Shown here: positions 56,781 to 64,000 of the stretch, in pieces
How the letters are laid out: every line of letters begins with the position of its first letter
Position numbering within the stretch: the stretch's first letter is position 1
NCBI RefSeq assembly: GCF_003397705.1
Contig: NZ_QJVB01000002.1
Coordinates: 1-64,000 of the forward strand
From: Gardnerella swidsinskii
GTDB lineage: Bacteria > Actinomycetota > Actinomycetes > Actinomycetales > Bifidobacteriaceae
Length of the DNA: 64,000 nt
Direction: 5' to 3'
Notes under the pieces: generated by a model
Seen by the model: the letters and a program-made list of their open reading frames with translations, nothing else
The model's database searches: none
Told to the model about the DNA's origin: nothing
Translations under genes and position numbers: made by a program

Positions 56781-58700
56781 ATGGTAGAAGGAAGCAACGG
56801 AAGGCGACGTTTTTCCGACAAATGGGGCAAACACGAGTTAGATGTACTCGCTGTATTGTCTTCCGCATTCCCGCAATGGCTGACTTCGCGTCAAATTGCA
56901 CAGCGCGTAAAGGCATATGCAGATTCATACGGTGAGCTTGCAGATCAAGCAGCTAAAGCAGCATTCGCAAAACAGTTCCAGCGAGATCGCGCAAAGCTTG
57001 CTGCTATGGGTATTGCAATAGAGTCTAGGCAGCCAGAATATTCTTCGAAGTCCGAAGGTCAAGACTTTGCGTCTTATCGTTTGCAATTAGGCGATGAGCC
57101 TCGCGTACGTTTACGTTTCGACCAATCTGAATTACCAGTTTTAGCTGCAGCAAATTATCTTGCTCGTTCAATGTCTATTTCTTCTCTTGATTCAGGTCAA
57201 CACGAGCAACAGCGCACTTCTCGCACTGCTCCTAGAGTTCCACAAACTCCTATTCCTGGCTTAGGATTAGATTCAATCGCACCTGGTCTTGGAACACAAA
57301 TGCTACCTGATTCATTGGTAAAAGTTATTGATTCTCGCAGATTTGCCGCAACTGTGGATGTCGATGGTGAACATTTAAACGTTGCTTATACTGATGCTGA
57401 CGATTTAGCGATGTTTGTACTAGAACATCCTGGATCTAGCGTAGTAAGCCCTCAAGAAGCGGTTGATGCTTTCCATCGCCGTTTGCACGCAGCAGTTAAT
57501 TTTGCTCAATATGACGAAAATGAGCAAAAAGATGAAGAAGGTGCTATACAAGAAGCGCAAAATATTGAAGAACAAAATAGCAACACTGATAAATCGCATA
57601 CCAAAAAAGGCTCTTCATTCCAAACTGGAAGTGAAGTAGATCGTAGGCTTCGATTGATGCTTTTCTTGTCTGCTCATCTTGGAGAGGAATTCCCATTAGA
57701 CGAGCTTGCTGAGCGTTTTATTGGTAGACCAAAAAGCGATGATGAACTTCGTCGATTTGTTACAATTCTTCACAAGGATATAAATACTCTTACTACTGTT
57801 TCTGACGATGGGGAAATGGCCGGAAGCCAATTCTTTGATATAGATTGGACTCTTCTTGAGAACGAGGGAATTGTTTCTGCTACTAACTCTTTAGGATTGG
57901 AAAGACTTGCTGGAATTTCACAGCAATATTTGAGCATGCTTACTGCGTCTGCTAATTATTTGGCGCATTCCTTGCTTTTGCCTATTGAACAGCGCACACA
58001 AGCTGAATCCTTGTATAAGCGTCTTCGCCGTCATGTTCTTCCTGGTCAAACTCCATGGCTGAGTTTAACAGGTTACGAAATTGAGCCTCGAAATTGTTCT
58101 ATTGTTCGCAGTGCTATTAACTCTGGATCTTTACTAGATATGGAATACACTGACGGGGCAGGACGTATTCGTCGCAAGATTGTTGCACCGTCGAAGATTT
58201 ACGTTGATGAAGGCGTTTACTATGTTGCAGTATGGACTGATGTAGAGCAGCAAACACCAGAAGATAAACGTGAATTTGTTGCTAAAGATACGACAATTAA
58301 TAAAGCGAATGGATTGCCTCGCATTTGGCAAGTTCTTCGCGTAGCACGTATTGAACGTGCAGAAGTTGTAGAGCCTGTATCTCAAGTTAAAATTCCAGAT
58401 GTGCCAGTTAGTGAACTTCGCAAGTGGAGCTTTGATAACGGAACTGAAACTTGCTTCATTACCGATGAAACAGAATTGAACTTTTTGAAGAATCTTTCTG
58501 GAGCCACTATGGAAACTTGTGGCAGCGGAGTAAAAGTCCATCTTACTGTTTCTTCTGATTCATGGTTCGTTGCTTTTTGCATTGCTCACGCACGTCATAT
58601 TACAGCTGTTGCTCCTGAAACATTGCGCAGTATGATTATTGCTCGCGCTCAACGTGAATTAAGCGTTAATCACGCTGATAATGCGAATACAGAGGAATAA
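56781..58700 (+). CDS. PafBC-type double WYL-domain regulator
   Basis: This 639-residue product is a fusion of two HTH-WYL-like halves. The first half starts with a winged helix (LDVLAVLSSAFPQWLTSRQIAQRV) and the second with another (LRLMLFLSAHLGEEFPLDELAERF). A WYL-type domain with SGSLLDMEYTDGAGRIRRKIVAPSKI and an extension follow. Fused PafB-PafC proteins regulate DNA-damage responses in Actinobacteria, probably by sensing nucleic acid through WYL. The residues after 150 include a Q/P-rich linker. The next gene starts 2 bp later, so the two are coupled. Confidence 0.85.
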   Translation: MVEGSNGRRRFSDKWGKHELDVLAVLSSAFPQWLTSRQIAQRVKAYADSYGELADQAAKAAFAKQFQRDRAKLAAMGIAIESRQPEYSSKSEGQDFASYRLQLGDEPRVRLRFDQSELPVLAAANYLARSMSISSLDSGQHEQQRTSRTAPRVPQTPIPGLGLDSIAPGLGTQMLPDSLVKVIDSRRFAATVDVDGEHLNVAYTDADDLAMFVLEHPGSSVVSPQEAVDAFHRRLHAAVNFAQYDENEQKDEEGAIQEAQNIEEQNSNTDKSHTKKGSSFQTGSEVDRRLRLMLFLSAHLGEEFPLDELAERFIGRPKSDDELRRFVTILHKDINTLTTVSDDGEMAGSQFFDIDWTLLENEGIVSATNSLGLERLAGISQQYLSMLTASANYLAHSLLLPIEQRTQAESLYKRLRRHVLPGQTPWLSLTGYEIEPRNCSIVRSAINSGSLLDMEYTDGAGRIRRKIVAPSKIYVDEGVYYVAVWTDVEQQTPEDKREFVAKDTTINKANGLPRIWQVLRVARIERAEVVEPVSQVKIPDVPVSELRKWSFDNGTETCFITDETELNFLKNLSGATMETCGSGVKVHLTVSSDSWFVAFCIAHARHITAVAPETLRSMIIARAQRELSVNHADNANTEE

Positions 58701-58702
58701 CA

Positions 58703-59044
58703 ATGCCTTGGTGGATTTGGCTACTCATAACAGTTTTTATGCTGATAATGGTAGCGCTAGGAGTTGTTATTGTCGTTTTAAGCGCAATAAAAATAGCTAA
58801 GGTCTGCTTTGGTATTTCCGAAGACGTTTCTTCTAGATTTGAACGTTTGCATGAACCAAATAAAGAAGATAATGAAAATCCTCGAGATCCATTATTTACA
58901 CTTCCTATTAAAGATGCAACGAATCGATATGAGCGAACGCACACAAAAGTTATTGAGCGTCATCAAAAAATTCGCGAAAATCACCGTAAAATATGGCAGC
59001 ATTGGGATAAAAAATCTCTTCGCGAAGAAGACATTCAGCTATAG
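58703..59044 (+). CDS. Single-pass membrane protein, hypothetical
   Basis: The product has 113 residues. One strong N-terminal membrane helix (WWIWLLITVFMLIMVALGVV and on to about residue 35) precedes a charged, basic coiled-coil-like tail (RYERTHTKVIERHQKIRENHRKIWQ). It resembles small actinobacterial membrane proteins found downstream of pafBC, but differs from TatA. It is translationally linked to the upstream gene and 27 bp before the helicase gene. Confidence 0.75.
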   Translation: MPWWIWLLITVFMLIMVALGVVIVVLSAIKIAKVCFGISEDVSSRFERLHEPNKEDNENPRDPLFTLPIKDATNRYERTHTKVIERHQKIRENHRKIWQHWDKKSLREEDIQL

Positions 59045-59071
59045 CATATAAGAAAGCGACTAATACTTTTT

Positions 59072-61705
59072 ATGTCTCATTTATCACAGAAAAAAGACTG
59101 CAAAAATAAATCAGGCAATCCAACTGACTGCAATGAGAATGATGTAGTATTATCTCCTTCACAACGTTTCGCAGCTTTTAAAAATACAATGAAGCACGAG
59201 CACTCGATGGCATCTAAATTTGAGCGTTCTTTGTCTTTTGAACTTGATGATTTTCAACTTGAAGCTATTGATGCACTAGAAAATGGCAATAATGTTTTAG
59301 TTGCTGCTCCTACTGGAGCTGGTAAAACTGTTGTTGCGGATTTTGCTGTATTTCTTGCGCAAAATCGCAATGTAAAAGCTTTTTACACAACACCTATTAA
59401 AGCTTTAAGTAATCAAAAATATCACGATTTCTGCGAACTGTACGGCTCAGACAGAGTAGGGTTATTAACTGGCGATACTTCTGTAAATCCTGAAGCAGAC
59501 ATTGTTGTAATGACTACTGAAGTTTTAAGAAATATGCTTTACGAGCATTCGATTACGTTGCAATCCTTAGGTTTTGTCGTTCTTGACGAAATTCATTATC
59601 TTGCAGATAAATTCCGCGGAGCTGTGTGGGAGGAAGTTATTATTCACCTTCCGAAATCGGTGAAAATTATTGGGTTGTCTGCAACTGTTTCAAATGTTGA
59701 AGATTTTTCTGCATGGCTAGAATCAGTGCGTGGAGAAACTCATTTGGTTGTCGACGAACACAGACCTGTGCCTTTAGAAAGACATGTTGTTATTCAAGAG
59801 GATTCTGCAACTGAGCCTGAGTTACTCGATTTATACGACCATGACAATAATGGAAACGTAACTAAGCGCGTTAACCCTGCATTGACTAGGAAACTTAATG
59901 AATTCGAGTACCGAGCTCGTCGCCGTAAAGAATCTTACAGCGATAGCAAATACCGTTACAGAAAAGGTAAGAAACACAGAGTTAACGGGGGAGTTGCACA
60001 GTTAGATAAATGCGCGAAACGACATACTCCTCGCCGCTGGGCTGTTATTGACGAATTAGATTACCTAGGAATGCTGCCAGGAATTTATTTTATCTTCTCT
60101 CGTTCCGGATGCGATCAAGCTGTTCAACAATGTTTAAACGCAGGATTAATACTTACCTCTGATGAAGAAATGTACGAAATACGTAAAATTGTCGACAGTA
60201 TGGTTGCAAATCAACTTTCTAAAGAAGATTTACACGCTTTAAGCTTTGAACGTTTTCGTTTTGCTCTCGAACAAGGATTTGCAGCACATCATGCCGGTAT
60301 GATTGCATTATTCCGTCACATTGTTGAAACACTATTTGAACGCGGACTTATTAAAGTTGTTTTTGCAACAGAAACACTTGCTTTAGGCTTAAATATGCCA
60401 GCTCGAAGCGTTGTTGTAGAAAAGCTAGTAAAATTTGACGGCACTGGGCATGTACCTCTTACGCCTGGAGAATTTACGCAACTTACAGGTCGTGCTGGAA
60501 GACGTGGAATTGACGATATTGGTTACGCAATTCTTGTAGATCATGCTGATTTCGTCCCTCAACAAGCTGCAGCACTTTCTAGTAAACGCGTATACCCGCT
60601 ACATTCCAGCTTCGTTCCTACGTTTAATATGGCAGTTAATTTGCTGAACTCAAGCGATGCAGACACTGCTAGAACAACACTAGATTGTTCTTTTGCTCAA
60701 TGGGAAGCTAATGCTTCTGCTGAACGTTTACATAATCGCATGAACGAACTTGAAACAGCTCTTAAAGGCTATGAAGAAGCATTCCACTGCGAACATGGAG
60801 ATTTTGCTGAATTCTTACAATTACGCATGAAGCTTAAAGAAGCTCAACACGATCAACGCCGTAAACTTAAACATACTTTATTCCGCACAGATGCAGAACG
60901 CACAGCAGCGTTTAAAGCGTTGGATGATGTTATTGCAAATCTTAGAGAAGCTGAGCGAACGCATCCGTGTGCAGGTTGTGCAGATATTCAACAACATTTG
61001 CGTTGGGGCTACCATTGGATTAGAGAACATAAGGAACTTGATCAAGTACGTGAACGCTACGAATCTCGTACTGGTTCTGTTGCTAGAACTTTTGACCATA
61101 TTTGTGACGTATTGTACAGTTTGGATTATTTACAATCTGAAGATTCTTCACAAAACCAAATTTTGCACCTTACTGAGCGCGGTCAATTGTTAAGAAGGTT
61201 GTATAACGAACTAGACATTGTATTTGCTGAAGCTATTTGCGAGGGAATTTTTAATGATCTTTCGCCGCTTGAATTATTATCGTGCTTGTCTGCATTAGTT
61301 TATGAATCTAGAGGACCTGCAGGGGGAGAACCTAGACGATATCCAGGCGGCAAGGATGGCGCGATATTTAATACAGTATTGCGAATGAAAGAATTATTTA
61401 TGCGTACTAGCGCATCATGCGCAGACGCTCATTTGCCAGCGTTAAGACCGCTTGAATTTGGTGCTGTAGATATTATGTACGATTGGGCTAATGGTGCTGA
61501 TCTAGCTGAAATTTTGCGCAATACCGACAGCACTGGAGGAGATTTCGTGCGTCAAACTAAACGTCTTATTGATTTACTTACTCAACTTTTTGCAACAGGA
61601 GAATATTTACAAGCTATAGATGGCGTAGATAAAAATCTTGCTTCATGCGCTTATGAAGCTGCAAAACTATTAAACCGTGGAGTTGTAGCATACTCAGATG
61701 TATAA
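59072..61705 (+). CDS. Ski2/HelY-like DEAD-box RNA helicase
   Basis: This 877-residue superfamily 2 helicase has motif I PTGAGKTVV, motif II DEIH, motif III SAT (GLSATVSN), motif VI QLTGRAGRRG, and a long C-terminal DSHCT region (NDLSPLELLSCLSALVYESRG). This matches actinobacterial HelY, related to eukaryotic Mtr4/Ski2 and linked to RNA turnover. Operon with the PafBC-like regulator and the small membrane protein is likely. An insertion of basic residues around 280-310 (RRRKESYSDSKYRYRKGKKHR) may contact RNA. Confidence 0.92.
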   Translation: MSHLSQKKDCKNKSGNPTDCNENDVVLSPSQRFAAFKNTMKHEHSMASKFERSLSFELDDFQLEAIDALENGNNVLVAAPTGAGKTVVADFAVFLAQNRNVKAFYTTPIKALSNQKYHDFCELYGSDRVGLLTGDTSVNPEADIVVMTTEVLRNMLYEHSITLQSLGFVVLDEIHYLADKFRGAVWEEVIIHLPKSVKIIGLSATVSNVEDFSAWLESVRGETHLVVDEHRPVPLERHVVIQEDSATEPELLDLYDHDNNGNVTKRVNPALTRKLNEFEYRARRRKESYSDSKYRYRKGKKHRVNGGVAQLDKCAKRHTPRRWAVIDELDYLGMLPGIYFIFSRSGCDQAVQQCLNAGLILTSDEEMYEIRKIVDSMVANQLSKEDLHALSFERFRFALEQGFAAHHAGMIALFRHIVETLFERGLIKVVFATETLALGLNMPARSVVVEKLVKFDGTGHVPLTPGEFTQLTGRAGRRGIDDIGYAILVDHADFVPQQAAALSSKRVYPLHSSFVPTFNMAVNLLNSSDADTARTTLDCSFAQWEANASAERLHNRMNELETALKGYEEAFHCEHGDFAEFLQLRMKLKEAQHDQRRKLKHTLFRTDAERTAAFKALDDVIANLREAERTHPCAGCADIQQHLRWGYHWIREHKELDQVRERYESRTGSVARTFDHICDVLYSLDYLQSEDSSQNQILHLTERGQLLRRLYNELDIVFAEAICEGIFNDLSPLELLSCLSALVYESRGPAGGEPRRYPGGKDGAIFNTVLRMKELFMRTSASCADAHLPALRPLEFGAVDIMYDWANGADLAEILRNTDSTGGDFVRQTKRLIDLLTQLFATGEYLQAIDGVDKNLASCAYEAAKLLNRGVVAYSDV

Positions 61706-61814
61706 GTATGAGCGTATACAAATAAAACGCATGTATTTTGTATATATAAATCGTTTTTATATATATAGTCCGTGCAATTCGGTAATTTTATAAAGTACTA
61801 CACAAGGAGATACT

Positions 61815-62162
61815 ATGGCAGAACGCAGTTTACGCGGTATGAGCATTGGTGCGAAATCATTGGAATCTGACGATAATGTAGATTTCGCTGCACGAAATGA
61901 TGTTGTGTATGTGTGCCCAAAGGGGCATCGCACGATTCTTCCTTTTGCTCAAGGCGCAGAAATTCCTGAAGAGTGGGAATGCCGCTGCGGCACGATTGCA
62001 CATCGCGAAGGCGACGATGATCGCCCAGATGATGATTTCAACAAGCCGTCTAGGACGCATTGGGATATGCTGCTTGAACGTCGTAGTGAAGAAGAATTAA
62101 AAACTTTACTAGACAAGCGTCTAAAAATGCATCATGAGGGCTGGATTCCTGACTATGAGTGA
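61815..62162 (+). CDS. rbpA: RNA polymerase-binding protein RbpA
   Basis: This 115-residue actinobacterial transcription factor begins MAERSLRGMSIGAKSLE. Its zinc-type core has C38-x-K-GH near CPKGHRTILPF and C-x-C (ECRCG). The C-terminal sigma-interacting segment (KPSRTHWDMLLERRSEEELKTLL) binds principal sigma factors and stabilises the open complex. An AAGGAGAT site precedes the ATG. The AT-rich region 61706-61800 includes an inverted TATATA tract, presumably the promoter. Confidence 0.96.
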   Translation: MAERSLRGMSIGAKSLESDDNVDFAARNDVVYVCPKGHRTILPFAQGAEIPEEWECRCGTIAHREGDDDRPDDDFNKPSRTHWDMLLERRSEEELKTLLDKRLKMHHEGWIPDYE

Positions 62163-62889
62163 ATTCTCAGTGCCTTCAGGATGTACTAGTCGTCACATTA
62201 TTCTGCTTGATCTTGATGGCACATTAACAAAGTCAGATGCTGGTATTATTACTTGCGCAAAGCTTGCATTGAAAGAGTTGAAACAGCCTATTCCGGACGA
62301 TGCTGAAATGCACCGTTTTATAGGTCCTTCAATTTTAGAATCTCTTCAACGCAATAATGTGCCTGAATCGCTGCTAGCAAAGGGACTTGCTACGTATCGC
62401 AAGTATTATTCTGAAGTAGCAACTTTTGATGATCCTAATAATCCTGGTAAAAAAATTTCAGGATGCCTACTCAACAAAGTATACGATGGAATACTTGAGC
62501 AACTCACAAAACTTCGTGAAGCTGGATATTATTTAGCAACCGCATCTTGCAAGCCAGAATATCAAGTAAAGCCTATTTGCGATTATTTTGGTTTAACGAA
62601 GTATCTTGACGGAATTTATGGCGCGAGTAAAGATATGTCGCGTATTAGCAAAACTCAAGTTATTCGTTATGTTTTTGATGAGATTGATTATAATCCAGAA
62701 AAAGGCGACAGAGCTTTGATGGTTGGCGACCGTTGGACTGATGCTGATGGAGCAAAAGATTGCGGCTTGGATTGCTTGGGATGCGCTTGGGGCTATGCTG
62801 AGCCTGGCGAGCTTGAAGCACACGGATCCTACAGAATTATTGATAGCGTAAGCGAATTAAGCACTGCAATTTGCGAATATTTCGCTTAA
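62155..62889 (+). CDS. HAD-family phosphatase (Gph/PGP-like)
   Basis: About 244 residues from the ATG at 62155, whose ATGAGTGA overlaps the rbpA stop; a further in-frame ATG at 62134 lies inside rbpA. HAD motif I is LLDLDGTLTKSD (catalytic D), motif III includes K near QVIRYVF, and motif IV is MVGDRWTDADGAKDCG. Similar to phosphoglycolate phosphatase and PpaX-type enzymes; substrate unknown. Confidence 0.9.
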   Translation: MSEFSVPSGCTSRHIILLDLDGTLTKSDAGIITCAKLALKELKQPIPDDAEMHRFIGPSILESLQRNNVPESLLAKGLATYRKYYSEVATFDDPNNPGKKISGCLLNKVYDGILEQLTKLREAGYYLATASCKPEYQVKPICDYFGLTKYLDGIYGASKDMSRISKTQVIRYVFDEIDYNPEKGDRALMVGDRWTDADGAKDCGLDCLGCAWGYAEPGELEAHGSYRIIDSVSELSTAICEYFA

Positions 62890-62921
62890 TCTAATCAGAA
62901 TTTTTGTCGTAACAGCTTTTT

Positions 62922-62980
62922 CTTTACAACGCTGTACAGTTTCGGTCGTTTTTTGGCTGTTACTTTACAGCGTTGTAAAG
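62922..62980. promoter_or_regulatory. Pair of palindromic CTTTACA-n4-TGTAAAG sites
   Basis: The sites are CTTTACAACGCTGTACAG (62922-62939) and CTTTACAGCGTTGTAAAG (62963-62980). Each is nearly a perfect dyad and they are inverted copies of each other with one mismatch. They lie between convergent genes, so termination is possible, but the dyads look like regulator binding sites. Confidence 0.45.
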
Positions 62981-63133
62981 TTTCTGCCGATTGAGCTTAT
63001 TATTTGACTAAATTTACTTGATATTTATCCGATAATGTACGTTATGTCAAATTAGAGATAATAATCAAACGCAACCAACAAAGTCTCACACTACTATCAA
63101 ATAATATCCCTACGATACTTCTTGCTAAATAAT

Positions 63134-63517
63134 CTAAGACTTGCAACTTCGGTACGCACAAAATAGCATTGCAAAAATATTAGCAAAAATAAGCGCGATA
63201 ATAATCGCATATGACGCAATCAGCGTTGATCTCATTAATAACCAATAATCATCACAAACAAATCCAAAATCGCGAACAATATGCAAAAGCATGTATGCAA
63301 GCATTGCGCAAGGAAGCCCACAACAATGCGTAATAACAATACTCCAAGGCATTAAACCAATAGAACTTCTCTTATTACTATTGCTAATACCATTTGATTT
63401 CAAATAAGCATTTTTTCGAAATTTTACTAAAAAACGCACGCAAGCAAATAAACTATATAAAAACAATGATACTGAAGCAAACCAGCAAATAACAGCGATA
63501 ATAACAACTACGAACAT
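63134..63517 (-). CDS. Small membrane protein, hypothetical
   Basis: About 127 residues from the ATG at 63517, which lies 4 bp after the MerR-family stop at 63522; an in-frame upstream extension to 63700 overlaps that gene and is unlikely. Three hydrophobic segments (FVVVIIAVICWFASVSLFLYS; a middle one including VITHCCGLPCAMLAYMLL; a final IASYAIIIALIFANIFAMLF). Translational coupling to the MerR-type gene is likely. Function unknown. Confidence 0.7.
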   Translation of the reverse strand: MFVVVIIAVICWFASVSLFLYSLFACVRFLVKFRKNAYLKSNGISNSNKRSSIGLMPWSIVITHCCGLPCAMLAYMLLHIVRDFGFVCDDYWLLMRSTLIASYAIIIALIFANIFAMLFCAYRSCKS

Positions 63518-63521
63518 GCCA

Positions 63522-64000
63522 TTATCCCCACGTTTCCTGAACAAGACTCCATGAGTTTGAAGATGTATGAGAAGTAGGTTTTGAATAAGATTTGTGAGTA
63601 GACTTACTACTTTTTTCTTCAACTTGCGTAGCATCAACAGAATTTTCAGAAGATAAGTCCTCTTCCACTCTAGAAACAATGCGACCAACAGCAATAGCAA
63701 ATACTGCTAAACCAGAAGCAAGCATACGACGCATATTATCTTGATTCTCATCGCACTCTTGAACAGATTGACCATCACAAATAATAGTCATACTTCTCAA
63801 ACGTTCTTCTGAGTATCGATTAAGAAAAATAATAGCCGTAGTAACATTAACTAAATTAACACCAGCATCAAGCAGCCTTTTAGCTACAGCCATAATCGCA
63901 ATATCTTTAAAAGAATACAAACGACGAGAACCAGAACCGCTAGATGCATGAATTGAAGGCTCTATAATGCTTTTACGAGCCCAATAATCGAGTTGCCGGT
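63522..64000 (-). CDS. MerR-family regulator (FtsR-like), 5' end beyond window
   Basis: About 159 residues are visible. The frame enters from the right edge with QLDYWARKSIIEPSIHASSGSGSRRLYSFKDI, a MerR winged helix-turn-helix ending in the R-R-L-Y-S/T pattern, then a helical dimerisation part (AKRLLDAGVNLVNVTTAIIFL). This arrangement matches the actinobacterial FtsR/MerR group. The C-terminus is a serine/threonine-rich tail (KSSKSTHKSYSKPTSHTSS). The N-terminal residues and start are outside the sequence. Confidence 0.85.
   Translation of the reverse strand, partial: RQLDYWARKSIIEPSIHASSGSGSRRLYSFKDIAIMAVAKRLLDAGVNLVNVTTAIIFLNRYSEERLRSMTIICDGQSVQECDENQDNMRRMLASGLAVFAIAVGRIVSRVEEDLSSENSVDATQVEEKSSKSTHKSYSKPTSHTSSNSWSLVQETWG

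Overview
The window looks like a chromosomal segment of Gardnerella or a very close member of the Bifidobacteriaceae. It is AT-rich, yet it carries actinobacterial housekeeping genes: RbpA, a double-WYL PafBC-type regulator, a HelY/Ski2-like helicase, a DUF349 protein, an FtsR-type MerR regulator and a eukaryote-like UDP-glucose pyrophosphorylase. It also carries a type I-E CRISPR-Cas locus with 28-bp repeats of the bifidobacterial kind. This assignment comes from recognising gene families; no database search was run.

Bases 1-11.7 kb are an accessory, partly decayed zone. It holds serine-recombinase remnants at 2-124 and 4079-4412, a deaminase fragment, a truncated RecG/Schlafen-like ATP-binding protein and a secreted-protein/two-membrane-protein cluster. 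It also holds a very AT-rich gene with two HEPN-type R-x4-H motifs, a DUF4143 ATPase, a frameshifted RelE/RelB pair and a putative PD-(D/E)XK protein. A dispersed repeat around a 21-bp core recurs at the seams.

From 11.7 to 31.2 kb is a defence island. It contains a type IIL (MmeI-like) restriction-modification gene read through a G10 tract, so it is probably phase-variable. Then come a small-RNA-like element with its own promoter and terminator, a KAP P-loop NTPase, and a complete type I-E cassette (cas3, cas8e, cse2, cas7e, cas5e, cas6e, cas1, and cas2 fused to a DEDDh exonuclease) with 28 repeats and 27 spacers. A DUF3800 protein closes the island. Just upstream of cas3 is a separate promoter - degenerate repeat - short spacer - degenerate repeat - hairpin unit, which resembles CreA/CreR-type crRNA-like regulatory RNAs. 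This is the most interesting item in the window.

From 31.4 to 38.6 kb, four tRNA genes (Gly, Cys, Val, Val) precede a TPP riboswitch. The riboswitch leads an operon of an M20 amidohydrolase, an NCS1 permease, an allantoinase-like hydrolase, ThiS, ThiF and ThiG. This suggests salvage of a thiamine-related base plus thiazole synthesis, not allantoin use. An identical second tRNA-Gly follows.

From 38.7 to 64 kb is conserved core: a TPR protein, ligA, mrp, a DUF349 protein, hisS, aspS, a polar amino-acid ABC transporter, a UDP-glucose pyrophosphorylase, a PafBC-like regulator, a HelY-like helicase, rbpA, a HAD phosphatase, and an FtsR-like regulator that runs off the right edge.
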